Source of the DNA: Phytophthora sp. 'mugwort'
Taxonomy: Eukaryota; Oomycota; Peronosporomycetes; Peronosporales; Peronosporaceae
Direction of reading: 5' to 3'
DNA: 64,000 nt
Assembly (NCBI GenBank): GCA_033558025.1
Contig: JAUCEF010000011.1
Location: forward strand, 2,356,001-2,420,000
Part shown: positions 21,474-34,500 of the stretch, one piece after another
How the letters are laid out: each line of letters starts with the position of its first letter
Position numbering within the stretch: the first letter of the stretch is position 1
The notes under the pieces: generated by a model
What the model was told of the DNA's origin: nothing
The model's database searches: none
Seen by the model: only the letters and a program-made list of their open reading frames with translations
Position numbers and translations under genes: made by a program

Positions 21474-22355
21474 ATGCGTCTCCAATCCATCCTTTTGGTA
21501 GCATCGGCTCTCACTTTGGTTGCGAGCAGCAACGCGCTGCCGTCGGCTACGTTTGCCGACCAAAACCCGTCAGTGTTTAATGCGGCACCCATTGGCGCCG
21601 ACTTGTCCGATGTTGGTCTCAAAACCGGCGAGGTGAAGCGGTCTCTGCGGGGCTATGAAGAAGAAAGATTGGGCAGCACGAACATGTTTAAGTTGGAGAA
21701 GCTCGACGAAGCGTTGAATAACGACAAGTACGCTAAAATACTCTTCCGGCGATGGAACCGTCACGGATTCGACGAGGACAAGGTCACCGATAAATTTAAA
21801 AGATTGCGTATCCACACCGACAAGAACGCCATAGAGCTGTACAATGATTATGTCAAGTGGATCAAGGCTCATCCGGTGAAGAAAGACCCGAAGACCGATT
21901 CGAGATTGTTTAGCAGAGAGAAAATCTACAAGGCATTTGACGACGGTACGTACGCAAACAAGTTGTTCGGGAGATGGAAACGCAATAATCTCGACTCGGA
22001 CGACGTCTTCGCTAAATTCCAAACGATGGGCGTCAAGAAGGACGATAAGCTCTACAAGGTCTACAAGGATTACTTCAAGTGGCTCAACATCCACCACCCG
22101 TTAGAAAAGACAACGAAGATGGAGCCCAAGAAGTTCCTGTTCGAGCCCATGAGAATCGAAAGGGCGCAAAAGGACGCCGAATTTGCTGAAAGGTTGTTCA
22201 CGAAGTGGAAAGCCAGTGGCCTCGACCATTCCCCAGTCCACAAGAACCTTGTGGAAATGGGCCTCAAGAACGGCAATGGCCTCGACGATCTCTACAAGAG
22301 TTATGTTAAATGGCTTGACATCCACCACCCATTACCGGCAAGAGCCACCCGTTAG
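21474..22355 (+). CDS. RXLR-dEER effector with three WY modules
   Basis: The 293-residue product is a candidate host-translocated effector. Residues 1-21 form a signal peptide (MRLQSILLVASALTLVASS, cleavage near SNA-LP). RSLR at 56-59 and EEER at 62-65 give the RXLR-dEER pair at the usual distance. The C-terminal part has three related alpha-helical units, each with a conserved Trp and a later Tyr (W94/Y126, W168/Y200, W245/Y277, spaced 74 and 77 residues), and each ending in a Y-x-KW stretch; units 2 and 3 both end in IHHPL. This is the WY fold repeated in tandem. I chose the ATG at 21474 because an in-frame ATG at 21327 lies before the initiator and would bury the signal peptide. The host target is unknown. 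Confidence 0.92.
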   Translation: MRLQSILLVASALTLVASSNALPSATFADQNPSVFNAAPIGADLSDVGLKTGEVKRSLRGYEEERLGSTNMFKLEKLDEALNNDKYAKILFRRWNRHGFDEDKVTDKFKRLRIHTDKNAIELYNDYVKWIKAHPVKKDPKTDSRLFSREKIYKAFDDGTYANKLFGRWKRNNLDSDDVFAKFQTMGVKKDDKLYKVYKDYFKWLNIHHPLEKTTKMEPKKFLFEPMRIERAQKDAEFAERLFTKWKASGLDHSPVHKNLVEMGLKNGNGLDDLYKSYVKWLDIHHPLPARATR

Positions 22356-22396
22356 TATTTCTTTTGCCCTTTCGTGTGATACGAAAAAAGTAATGC

Positions 22397-22402
22397 AATA
22401 AA
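22397..22402 (+). terminator. Poly(A) signal of the RXLR gene
   Basis: AATAAA lies 42 bases after the stop codon and is followed by an A-rich run. Confidence 0.45.
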
Positions 22403-22555
22403 AAAAACAAATTTGGGTGAATGAACACTTAAATTGGTATAGCTACCGTGTTAATGATAAGGCGTGCGTTTCGCCTCGATCTTCCATGAAGAGTCTCTTG
22501 GCTCTTTTCCAGTTAGGCATCGTCGTCGTGGAGCTTAAGTCTTGAGCAGTGCACC

Positions 22556-25500
22556 ATGTCGACAGCGCGGATGCAATGGGTGAGTCAACGCATCCTGGAG
22601 ACATTCGAGACAAATGTGACACAAATGGAAGTGACCGAGTTCCTGGCGTCTCCGAGCACTCGTAAGCTCTTTGACGAGTTGTTGAGTGGAAAAGATGCGT
22701 GCAAAGTGTTCGTTCACTTCCAGACGGGCATTTCTATCGCTGCGGTCGAGAACGGGGCCGCACCAGCTTCAACGGTCCACCCAGTGACCACTTTGTCGAC
22801 TGTTTCTAACGGTGACAATGCTACCAATATATTGTGTGCTTCGCTAGGGGAATCCATCCCGATTCGAGCCAAATGCTGCTTCTTTTTAAGAACCAGCGCT
22901 GACGGGAAGCCCGTGGACGTCCAGAAGGCCAGTGACAATTCCATTTGCTTTGGGGAATTGGCCCCCAATATCCTGCGAGATCTCGAGACGACCATCAGTT
23001 CCTTATTTTCACCACTTCTTAAAGCCAAAGACGAGTGGGGGAAAGCTGATTCCGATTTAAAGAATGAATTCATGACGGAATCTGATAAATTTGCCAACGA
23101 TCTCAAAGAAGCACTCAATAGTATGGACAGTGGGCTCGAGTTGAGAAGACCCGATCGTAGTATTCTCGCTCAGACGGTGAATACCGGACATGGTGTGAAT
23201 GGAGCCCGGATGCTGCAAGTGTCGGACTCGCCCAAGCTCATTGCACACTATGAACAAGTACTTAAGGAATGGTGCGACGTCATCTCGACGTATTTGGAGA
23301 CCAATACGGCGAGTGACGGTAAAGGGAACAATGACCCAACGATCGACGATGATGGTCCTATGGGGGAGCTCGAGTACTGGCGTCGACGCATGCAGCGGCT
23401 TACCAGCATCACTGAACAGCTCAAAATGAACGAATACAAGGATGTTTTCGCTGTATTAAGTCGTACAACCAAGAGCGTGAGTGACGACACGAAGCAACGC
23501 ATCCAGACGCTACTCCGGCGATGGAAACAGATTGATATTGGTATCACGGAAGCAGCCAATGAAGCGAAAGACAATGTCAAATACCTTTTCACGCTCGAAA
23601 AGTTCCTCATCCCGCTCTACACGGGCACACCCAGCTCTATCATTGACACATTGCCGGCGCTCATGAATTCCATCAAGATGATCCACTCGATCGCGAGATA
23701 TTACAATACGACCGAGCGGATGGCCAATTTGTTTACAAAAATCACCAACCAAATGATCTCCAACTGTAAGCATTGCGTGACAGGAGGCGAAACGTACGAG
23801 GTCATGTGGGATAAAGAACCGGAAGAACTTGTGCGTCACTTGGACTCGTGTTTGAAGCTCAACGAGGCCTATCAGCAGCAATACCGTGTCACCAAAGACA
23901 AGCTCTTTGCGACGCCCAAAGGCAAGCAATTTGAGTTCAACGAGATGAAGATTTTCGGCAAATTTGACCTCTTTTGTCGACGTGTGATGAAACTCATTGA
24001 TATGTTCACAACGATCCACCAGTTCTCATCACTCGGACAGCATCGACTCGAAGGGATGGAGGACCTGATCGCTAAGTTTAACTCGATTATTCGTGAGTTC
24101 CAGTACCGTAACCACGACCTGTTAGACTACAAGAACAACCGCTTTGACCGCGACTATGTCGAGTTTAACGTCCGCATTTCCGACCTTGAAGGGCTGTTAC
24201 AGAAGTTTATCAACGATTCCTTCGAGAACATCACGTCTATCGAGCATTCGCTCAATCTATTGCGCAAGTTTCAAACGATTCTACAGCGTGAGAATCTTAA
24301 ATCGGACTTGGACTCGAAATTTAACGTCATTTTCCAAAACTATGGCCTCGAACTCGAGCACGTACTGCAACAGTATGAAAAATACAAGCAGAATCCCCCG
24401 TATCCGCGTAATTTGCCGCCTGTCGCGGGGAATATCACGTGGTCGAGACATTTACTTAAGCGGATTGAAGAGCCCATGAAGAAATTCGAGTCGAACCAGA
24501 ATGTATTGACGAGTAAGGACGCCAAACGCATCATCCGCATGTACAATAAAGTGGCGCGTACACTGGTCGCGTTCGAGTACATTTGGTATCAGGCTTGGGT
24601 GCAATATATTGACACGGCCAAGGCTGGATTGCAGGCCACATTGATCATTCGACACCCAGAAGACAATAAATTGTACGTGAATTTTGACCCCGAGATCCTA
24701 CAGCTTCTACGCGAAGCGAAGTGTCTGGACCGGATGGGTATTGAAATCCCCGAAGCAGCTAAGATTGTTCTGCTACAAGAAGACAAGTTCAAGAATTATT
24801 ACAATGAACTGCAGTATGCGCTAGCCGAGTACGACCGCATCGTGACCAAAGTCATCCCCGTGACAGCTATGCTCTTACGGCCACATTTCAACGACATGGA
24901 GTTCAAGTTACGACCCGGTATGATCACGTTAACATGGACGAGTATGAACATTGAAGCATATCGTGCTCATATTCATTCGGGGCTTCAGCATTTGGAAGAG
25001 CTTGTGACGAATATCAATGATATTATCGAGAACCGCATCGAAAAGAACATGCGAATTGTGTCCAAGACGATGCTCGTGGATTTGCCCGTGGACCAATCAT
25101 TCTCTCTTGATGAGTTTGTCACGATGCAAAGTGCGAATATTAAGCGTGCAGGCGCGCTATTACAGGGCAAGAACGTGGAGATTGAGAACGCTGTGGAAGA
25201 TTTACTGAAGATCATTATGCAGTACCCACTTGACTCGCATATTGAAGGCGTATCGACCGATGAAGCGTTGAAACTCAAGAAACACTACAATCATTTCATG
25301 TACCAGGCGCTGCTGCATTGCACCAAGAACTCGCTCAATACGATCAAGAAACGAGTGGCGTCTCGAGTCACGTCGTCCATTTTTACTATTGAGCGTCCGT
25401 TCTTTGAGGTGGATGTCCAGCTTAGTGTACCGAGTGTGCAGCTCCACCCATCGCTAGATGAGATCCAACTGGCCATTAATAAAGCTGCTCAGACCATTCT

Positions 25501-28500
25501 AAGCTGCTCGAAAGAGCTGCTGGACTGGGGTCAGAGCGAGTTGACGGCGGCCATAGTGAACACAAGTTTGAACGGCACGGAGAGTCCCGGGAATGCCGTC
25601 ATTACAGGCAAAATTACCTTTTTTGATCGAATCACGAAAGATATTGAGATTGTTCGAGTCGTGCTGCTACTCACGGGCAGCGTCCAAGGTCTACGCAACA
25701 ATGTGACGGAGTATTTGGGGTCGTTTAAGAGATACGAATGGCTCTGGATGGAGCACAAGGACGTCTTGTACGATAAGTTTCTCAAGAAAAACCCTGAATT
25801 GCAGGATTTTGAGAAAAAACTCAAGTCATTCGTCGAAATTGACGACGAAATCTCGAGTTTGACGCATATTCACCACATTGGTGCGCTCTCGTTAAACACA
25901 CGCAACATTAAGCTGCAGCTTAAGCACGAAAATGCGCAGTGGAAGTTGAAATTCTCGGATAATTTGCACAACCAAGCAAGACGAAAGATGGAATCCTTGA
26001 CGGAATATTTCCGCTCGACAATGGGCAAACTGAACCGGAAAGTGGTCGACTTGGACTCGTTACGCTTTGTCATGAATCTACTCAAAGAAGTGCGTGCCCG
26101 TGAGAGCGGCATTAATATGGAGATTAACCCCGTCTTGGACATGTACGAAATGCTCGAGTATTATCTACCCGACGGCTTTATGGAGAAGGAAGAAATGGAT
26201 CAAAAGTCCGTTCTACGCAGCAACTGGCGGAAACTCATTCATCACGCTGAAACGCGCACTGATGAGCTCAGTAAGACCCAAGCCGGCTTCAAACGCGGTC
26301 TTTTACGTGATATTAAGGAGCTTATTGTCGATGTCAAGCATTTCCGTGACGATTATGTGGCGAACGGGCCTATGGTCATTGGAATCCCGCCCGTCGAAGC
26401 TGTGGAACGGCTGAACCGGTACAAGGAAGAGTACAAAATTCGGGAACGTAAGCACGAGTTGTATCTGTCTGGAGAAGAGCTCTTTGCATTGCCCAAGACG
26501 ACGTATCCTGAGCTTGAGATAACGAAGAAAGAGCTGCAATTGCAGGACAAACTTTTTGGTTTGTATACGGACGTGTTGAGTACAATTGAAGAGTGGAAAC
26601 AGATCCCGTGGCTGGCTGTGGCTGAGCGCGTACAGTCGATGACGGAACGTGTGGACGCCTTCTCACTTCGCTGTAAGAAGATGCCGGGCAAACTGCGCGA
26701 GTGGGAGGCGTATACGGACCTGAAGAAGATGATTGACGACTTTACCGACGTGTTGCCACTACTGCAAGAGCTGAGCAAAGAGTCCATCAAGCCACGACAC
26801 TGGGACGCCGTGATGGCCATCACGCAGACTCAACTCGACGTCACGGCGCCGGATTTCAAGCTTCAAGCTCTTATGGACGCGAATATTGTCGAGTACAAAT
26901 CGGAGATTGAAGAAGTGACGGACGGGGCCGATAAACAGCTTAAGATTGAACTCCAGCTGGGCGAAATCTCGACGCGTTGGGAGACGGAAGAGTTCCAGTT
27001 CCAAGACTGGAAAAGCCGTAGCGTCCCGGTCTTAAAAGCTGTCGTACCCGTCGTAGAAGAGCTGGAGGAGACGCAGATGAACCTACAGACAATGCTGTCG
27101 ATGCGGCACGTGATTCCATTTAAAGACCTGGCACAGGGCAAGCTGGAGCAGCTCTCAGACACGTCCGAGACGCTGGAACGGTGGATCAAAGTGCAAATGT
27201 TGTGGTGTTCGCTCGAGTCGGTCTTTACAGGTGGAGATATCGCCAAACAAATGCCCGTAGAAGCCAAAAAGTTCCAAAAGGTCGACAAGGACTGGGCCAA
27301 GATCATGGCCAAGTCGGAAGAGATGAAGAACGTTGTGGCCTGTTGTTCGAGCGAGTTGCTCAAGTCGTGTCTTCCCACCATGTACTCAGAGCTCGAGAAA
27401 TGCCAGAAGAGTCTGGAAGGGTATTTAGAGCAAAAGCGCAACAAATTTCCTCGATTCTATTTCGTGTCAAACCCAGGATTGCTCATGATCTTGTCACAAG
27501 GCAGTGACCCGTTGAGTATGAACGACCACTATGAAAAAGTCTTTGACTCAGTCGAACGTGTGTTTCACGACAAGAAAGACAAGACATTGATCCATACAAT
27601 GGTCTCGGGTGTCGAGGAAGTACGGTTCTCCCAGATTGTCAAGGCTCAAGGGAATATTGAAGACTGGTTGGCCACGTTGCTACGTGGCATGCAGATCACC
27701 ATGAAGGACATTTGTCGACAGAGTGCGATGGATATTGGCGTCGTAGGGAACGATTTGAAACGTCTACGCGAGTTTGTGGACCGGTACGTGGCGCAATTTG
27801 CGTTGTTGGGCATCCAAATGATGTGGACGACGGACATTCAGACGGCACTGGAGCAGTGTCGAGCCAAGAAGAACATTATCAAGGATACGAGCACGAAACA
27901 AGCCATGGTACTCACTGAGCTCTCGAATTGGTGTCTCGGGGAGCTTGGATCCAAGGAAAATCGGATCAAAATTGAGACGCTCGTGACGATCCACGTACAC
28001 CAACGCGACGTCATGACGGACCTGGCGACGCTGTACAAGCAGAAGAAGATCTCGGACCCGAACGACTTTGAATGGCTCAAGCAAGCGCGTTTCTATTGGC
28101 GACCAGGCAATGCCGACGAGTTTAACGGCGACGGTGCTTGTGTCATCTCGATCACTGACGTGGATTTCAACTACCAGTTTGAATATCTCGGCTCCAAAGA
28201 GCGTTTAGTCGTTACCCCATTGACTGATCGATGCTACATCACGTTGGCGCAAGCTCTGGGCATGTACTTTGGTGGCGCGCCGGCTGGCCCGGCCGGGACG
28301 GGCAAGACGGAGACGGTCAAAGACCTCGGCCGGACACTGGGGATCTACGTGGTCGTGACCAACTGTACGGACCAGCAGAAGTACACGGACTGTGCCAAGA
28401 TATTTAAAGGTCTCTGTCAGGGCGGACTTTGGGGCTGTTTTGATGAGTTTAACCGTATTCAACTCCCCGTCTTGTCGGTTGTGGCCCAGCAAGTGCTGGC

Positions 28501-31500
28501 CATCCAGAATGCCAAGAAAACTGGTACAAAATACTTTCAATTCCCTGGTGATCCGCAGAATATCCTCCTTACACAAGTCTGTGGCTACTTTATCACGATG
28601 AATCCGGGCTACGCTGGTCGCCAGGAGCTGCCCGAGAACTTGAAGGCTCTGTTCCGTGGCGTGGCCATGATGGTACCCGACTTTGAGATCATCATGAAGG
28701 TTAAACTCTGCTCGGTCGGGTACTCAGAGTACCAAGATTTGGCCAAAAAGTTCTTCATCTTGTACAACACATGCAAGGAGCAATTGTCGGCGCAAAAGCA
28801 CTACGACTGGGGGCTGCGCAACATTCTGGCCGTGCTGCGCAGTGCCGGCAAGATCAAGCGAGATAACCGCAACGACTTGGAGTCCAAGCTGCTGTACCAG
28901 ACACTACGCGATATGAACCTGTCCAAGCTTGTGGCACAAGACGTGCCGCTCTTCTTGTCGTTGCTGGCCGATCTGTTCCCAACGGTGCAATTCCCACCTA
29001 AAGGATCATACCCGGAGCTCACGCTCGCATTGCAAACTGAGATTGATAAGCAAGGGATTGTAGATCATCCGGGCTGGTTCAATAAGGTCATTCAACTGTA
29101 CGAGACGCAGCTCGTACGGCACGGCATCATGCTGGTCGGGCCGACGGGAGGCGGCAAGACGAAGATTTTCGACGTGCTGATGCAAGCGTTGACGCTCACA
29201 ACGAACGTCGTTCACAAGCAGTCGAAACTCAATCCGAAGGCCATTCGCGCCGCGGAAATGTACGGCGAAGTGGACCCCATGTCGGGAGAGTGGACGACGG
29301 GCGTGTTTGCAGCCATGTGGGCCAAATACAACAACAAAGCCAACAAATTCATCATGTGGATGACGTGCGACGGCCCTGTGGACGCCATTTGGATTGAAGA
29401 TTTGAACACCGTGCTCGATGACAACAAGATTTTGACGCTGGCGAACGGCGACCGGATGCCCATGACGGACAACGTCAAGCTCATGTTTGAAGTCGAGACG
29501 CTTGTCAACGCCAGCCCCGCTACAGTCTCACGAGCGGGGATTGTGTTTATTAGCGACACGGATCTCGACTGGGCTCCCGTGGTGGAAGCTTGGATTCGCA
29601 AGCGTCCACAGACCCATCAGCACGTACTTCGTGACCTGTTCAAGAAGTACATGGGCGACAACAGCCCCGTGAATCCCGGCCAGTGCTTTGACTACTTGAA
29701 CCGCAACACGGAAGGCGTCATGGTCGTCTCTCGCGTCGGCCAGGCGGCTCGACTGTATAATTTGATGACGGGGTTGTTGCTTGGGGAGCACGGCACCAGC
29801 TTGGCCGAGGAACCGGCGAAACTCGCGCTCCAGCTCGAAAAGCTCTACCTGTACTGCCTTTGTTGGTCTCTCGGGTCGCTCTTAGAGCAGGAAGACCGCG
29901 TCAAGTTTGACGAGTGGCTCCGGCAATACGACGACAATGCGCTGCTGCCCAAATGCGAGCCGGGCCAAACCGTGTACGAGTACTTTGTGGACCCTCAGAG
30001 CTGGGACTGGAAGCTCTGGCGGCCAGCCAAGTGGGAATACCCCAAAACGTCCAAACAGCTCGACTTTTCCAACCTGCTAGTGCCGACCATGGACTCCGTT
30101 CGGACGCTTTACCTCATTGAGAACTTGCACAAGCAACGCAAGCCCGTGCTGATGGTCGGCGGGCCCGGCACGGCCAAAACGTCGTCGGCCTTGATGTTTT
30201 TCAACGATTTGAGCCCCGACGTGATGATGATCAAGCGCGTCAACTTTTCGAGCGCGACGACACCCTTTATGTTCCAAAACGCTGTGGAAAGTGAGCTCGA
30301 TAAGCGTGGCGGAAAGAGCTTTGGGCCTCCTGGAGGCAAGAAAATGACGGTGTTTTTAGACGATCTCAGTATGCCGCTAGTGAACGCGTGGGGGGACCAG
30401 CCGACGCTTGAGATTGTGCGGATGATCATCGAGTTGAGCGGCTTCTGCTTCCTCTCGAAGGATCGACGCGGTGATCTCAAAGTGTGTGAAGATCTGCAGT
30501 ACGTTGGAGCCATGGGCCACCCCGGAGGAGGCCGCAACGACATTCCGAACCGGTTAAAGCGGCAGTTCTACCTGTTCAACCTCATTCTGCCGTCCCTGAC
30601 GTCGATCGACGATATCTATGGACAAATGCTTGCCGGCCGGTTCGACGCGGACACGTACAGCAAAGACGCGCTCGCGGTTGTCAACAAACTCACACGGGCC
30701 ACGATCGATCTGTGGAATTTCATGAAGGCCAAGCTGCTGCCCACTCCGGCAAAATTCCACTACATTTTCAACATGCGGGAGCTCAGTCGCGTGTTCCAGG
30801 GCATCCTCTTGACCCCAGCCGAAACCTTCACGAGCGGTGGAGGGATCCGAGTGACACAGGGCAAGCTGGCCAAGATGGAGCCCGGCCAGGTTGTCTTGCT
30901 GACGTGGAAGCACGAGTGCGCGCGCGTCTTCTGCGATAAACTGACAACCCACAAGGATAAAGACCTTTTCAACGCTTATATGAAGGACCTCATTAAAACT
31001 CACTACGGAGACAGCCTCGAAGAGTTGTGTCGGCAGCAGTACAGCATGGTCAACTTTCTCCGTGACCCTGAGGAGGACGAGGAAGGCGGCATTGCCGACG
31101 CAGCGCTTAAAATCTATGAACCCGGCGGCACCGTCGCGGACGTGCGTGCGCGCGTGCTCGAGTTCCTGGACAGGTACAACACGGATTATCCGCAGCGACA
31201 GATGCGTCTCGTGCTTTTCGACGACGCGCTGGATCACTTGCTGCGCATATCGCGGTTGCTGGAGATGCCACGAGGCTCGGCGTTGCTTGTCGGCGTCGGT
31301 GGATCCGGCAAACAGTCGCTCACGCGCTTGGCCGCGTACATGGCCGGCTCGGCCATCTTCCAGATCGTGCTCACCAAGACGTACAACACGAACTCGTTCA
31401 TGGAAGACATTCGCACCTTGTACAAGTCTGCGGGCCATCTACGCAAGTCGACGACCTTCCTCTTCACGGACGCCGAGATCAAAAATGAGATCTTCCTCGA

Positions 31501-34500
31501 ACTTATCAACTCGGTCCTCATGACGGGCGAAGTCGCCGGCCTGTTTGCCAAGGATGAAATGATGGCCATGACGGCCGACCTGCGCAACGCGTTCGTCAAG
31601 GAACGGCCCGGCCAGGCCGAGACCCAGACCAACCTCAAGCAGTACTTCACCGACTGCGTGCGGGACAACCTCCACGTCGTGCTGTGTATGTCGCCGTTGA
31701 ACGCCAAGTTTGCCGAGCGCGCGCGCAAGTTCCCGGGCTTGATCAGTGGACCCACGATCGACTGGTTCCTACCGTGGCCCGAAGACGCGCTTATCGCCGT
31801 CTCGAAAGGATTCATCCAAGACTACCCCATGGAGTGTGACGCCACGACGAAGCAGGCGCTCATGACCCATATGGGCATGGTGCATCGTATCGTTACGGAC
31901 TTGTGCGAAGAATACTTTCAGAAGATGCGACGGCGCGTGTACCAGACGCCCAAGTCGTATCTGAGCTTCATCGAGTCGTACAAGAAGATGTACAACGTCA
32001 AGCTCGACGAGATTAAGGTCAAGGAACAGCGCGTGAATTTGGGGCTCAAGAAGCTCATTCAAGGAGCCGAGGACGTACGCGCCATGTCGATCGTGCTCGC
32101 CGACGAACAGGTTAAGCTCGAGAAAGCCACGGAAGAGACCAACACGATGTTGCAGTCGCTGCAAGTCTCGTCGGCCGAGGCCCACAAGGAAGGTGACCAA
32201 GTGGCGCAGATTAAGGCGAAATGTGAAGAAGATGCCGCCCGTATCTCGGCCGAGAAGGAGCTGTGCGAACACGACCTGGCCAAGGCCAAGCCGTTCGTCG
32301 AAGAGGCCGAGACGGCGATCGACTCGATCAAACCGGCGCATATTGGAGAGATTAAGAAGCTCGCGAAGCCTGCCGATATCATCCGGCTCGTGTTCGACGG
32401 AGTGCTCATCCTGTTCAAGCTGCCGCTGATCCCCGTGAAGCCGGTGAAGCTCAACGTGGCCAAACAGGAGATTGACTTTGTCGAGACGTCCTTTTCGCCG
32501 TACGCCCAGTCGATGATGAGCGACTCAAACTTCCTCAAGAACGTACAGAACTTTGGTGCTGTCGGGAAGGATATGATCAATGAAGAGACCATTGAGCTGC
32601 TGACCCCGTACATGGAGCTCGAAGGGTTCCAACCGAGCGTGGCCAAGAACGCGTCGCTGGCGGCCGAAGGGCTCTGTACGTGGGTACGTGCAATGAAGTT
32701 CTACCACGAAGCGTCCAAGGTGGTCAAGCCCAAACTCGAGGCTCTTACAATAGCTGAAGGCCAGATGGAGGCGGCCAACAAGGCGTTGAGTGCCGCCGAG
32801 AACCGTCTGTCCAAGTGTAAGGAGCGGTTGAACGAGCTCCAGCAAATGTTTGAAGCTCAAATGGCCGAGAAGAAACGGATCGAGGACGGCGCGAACGCGC
32901 TCGCACGAAAGATGCAGCAAGCGTCGGATCTCATCAACGGCCTCGCCGGCGAACGCGTGCGCTGGACGGACGACTCGAACAACTTTGCCGACCTCAAGCG
33001 GAGGCTGGTGGGCGACTGTGCCGTCGCGTGCGCCTTTGTGTCGTACTGCGGTCCGTTCAACCAAGATTTCCGGACGTACATGGTACAGAACAAGTTTGTG
33101 CCCGACTGCGAGACGCGCAGTGTGCCGGTGACGGTGGACATTGACGTCATCACGTTCCTAGTGGACATTGGGACGGTCGGCGATTGGAACCTGCAGGGTC
33201 TTCCCACAGACTCGTTATCGATTCAGAACGGGATCATGGTCACGCGTTCGTCGCGGTTCCCGTTGCTCGTGGACCCGCAAGGCCAGGCGCTTTCATGGAT
33301 TAAAAACAAAGAGTCCGAACGGATGCCCAGCTACGGGACGACGTCGCTAAACCATCCGAAACTTAAAGACCAGCTCGAGTTTTGTATGGGTGAAGGGAAG
33401 GCACTCATCGTTGCTGGTGTAGAAGAAGATATCGATCCGATGCTGGACCCCGTCTTGGAGAAGCAGATAATTGTCAAAGGAAAGAGCATGTCGATCAATG
33501 TCTCGGACAAGAATATGGAGTTTAACCCGGCATTTTCCATGTATTTTATCACGCGTCTGCCCAACCCTCACTTTGGCCCGGAGCTCCAGGCCAAGACGAC
33601 AGTTATCGACTTTACCGTCACCATTAAAGGGCTCGAGGAGCAGCTTCTGGGCCGGGTCATTGGCAAAGAGCAGAAGGCACTTGAAGAACAGCTCGCCCAG
33701 GTGCTCGAGGATGTCAATATGAACACCAAGTCGCTCTTAGCACTGGACGCGTCTCTTTTGGAACGCTTGACGTCCAACACTGGGAACTTGCTGGAAGACG
33801 AAGAGCTGATCGGAGTGCTGGCCAACACGAAGGAGAAGGCGGCCGAAGTCAAGGACAAGCTCATTGCAGCGGCCGACACGCGCAAATCGATCAATGAGAA
33901 GCGCGAGCAGTTCCGACCCGTGGCGACGCGCGGCTCGGTGCTTTATTTCTCTGTCGTTGAGACGTCGCTCATCAACTGCATGTACCAGACGTCACTGAAC
34001 CAGTTCCTGGCGCTCTTTATGAAGTCGATGGATTTCGCCGAGAAGGCGGCACTGGCGTCCAAGCGAGTAGCGAATATCATTGAGACGATGACGTACATTT
34101 CGTATCGCTACATCAATCGCGGGCTGTACGAGCGCGACAAGCTGACGTTTGTGCTGCTCTTGACGCTCAAGATCCTCGTCACGGACAGTTTGTTGACCCA
34201 GGAAGAAGTGACGCTGCTCATTCGAGGTGGCGCAGCTCTTGATATCAACTCGGTACGACGGAAACCCTTTTCGTGGATCTCGAACGAGGCGTGGCTGAAC
34301 GTGATCGAGCTGTCTCAGAGCTGCAAGTTTTTCACCAATCTACCGCATGAAATGGCGTCGAACGAGGGTATGTGGCGGCGCTGGTACGAGGACAATGAGC
34401 CGGAGACCGTCGTGATCCCCGACTATGAAGCGCGACTCGCCGAGAACGAGGCCATCGGGCCGTACTACAAGCTGCTGCTTGTACGCTCGCTGCGGATGGA

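Noticed and set aside
21570..22097. 175-codon open frame antisense to the RXLR gene
   Set aside because: A shadow of the effector codons; it has no domain, and the plus strand has complete effector features and an initiator.
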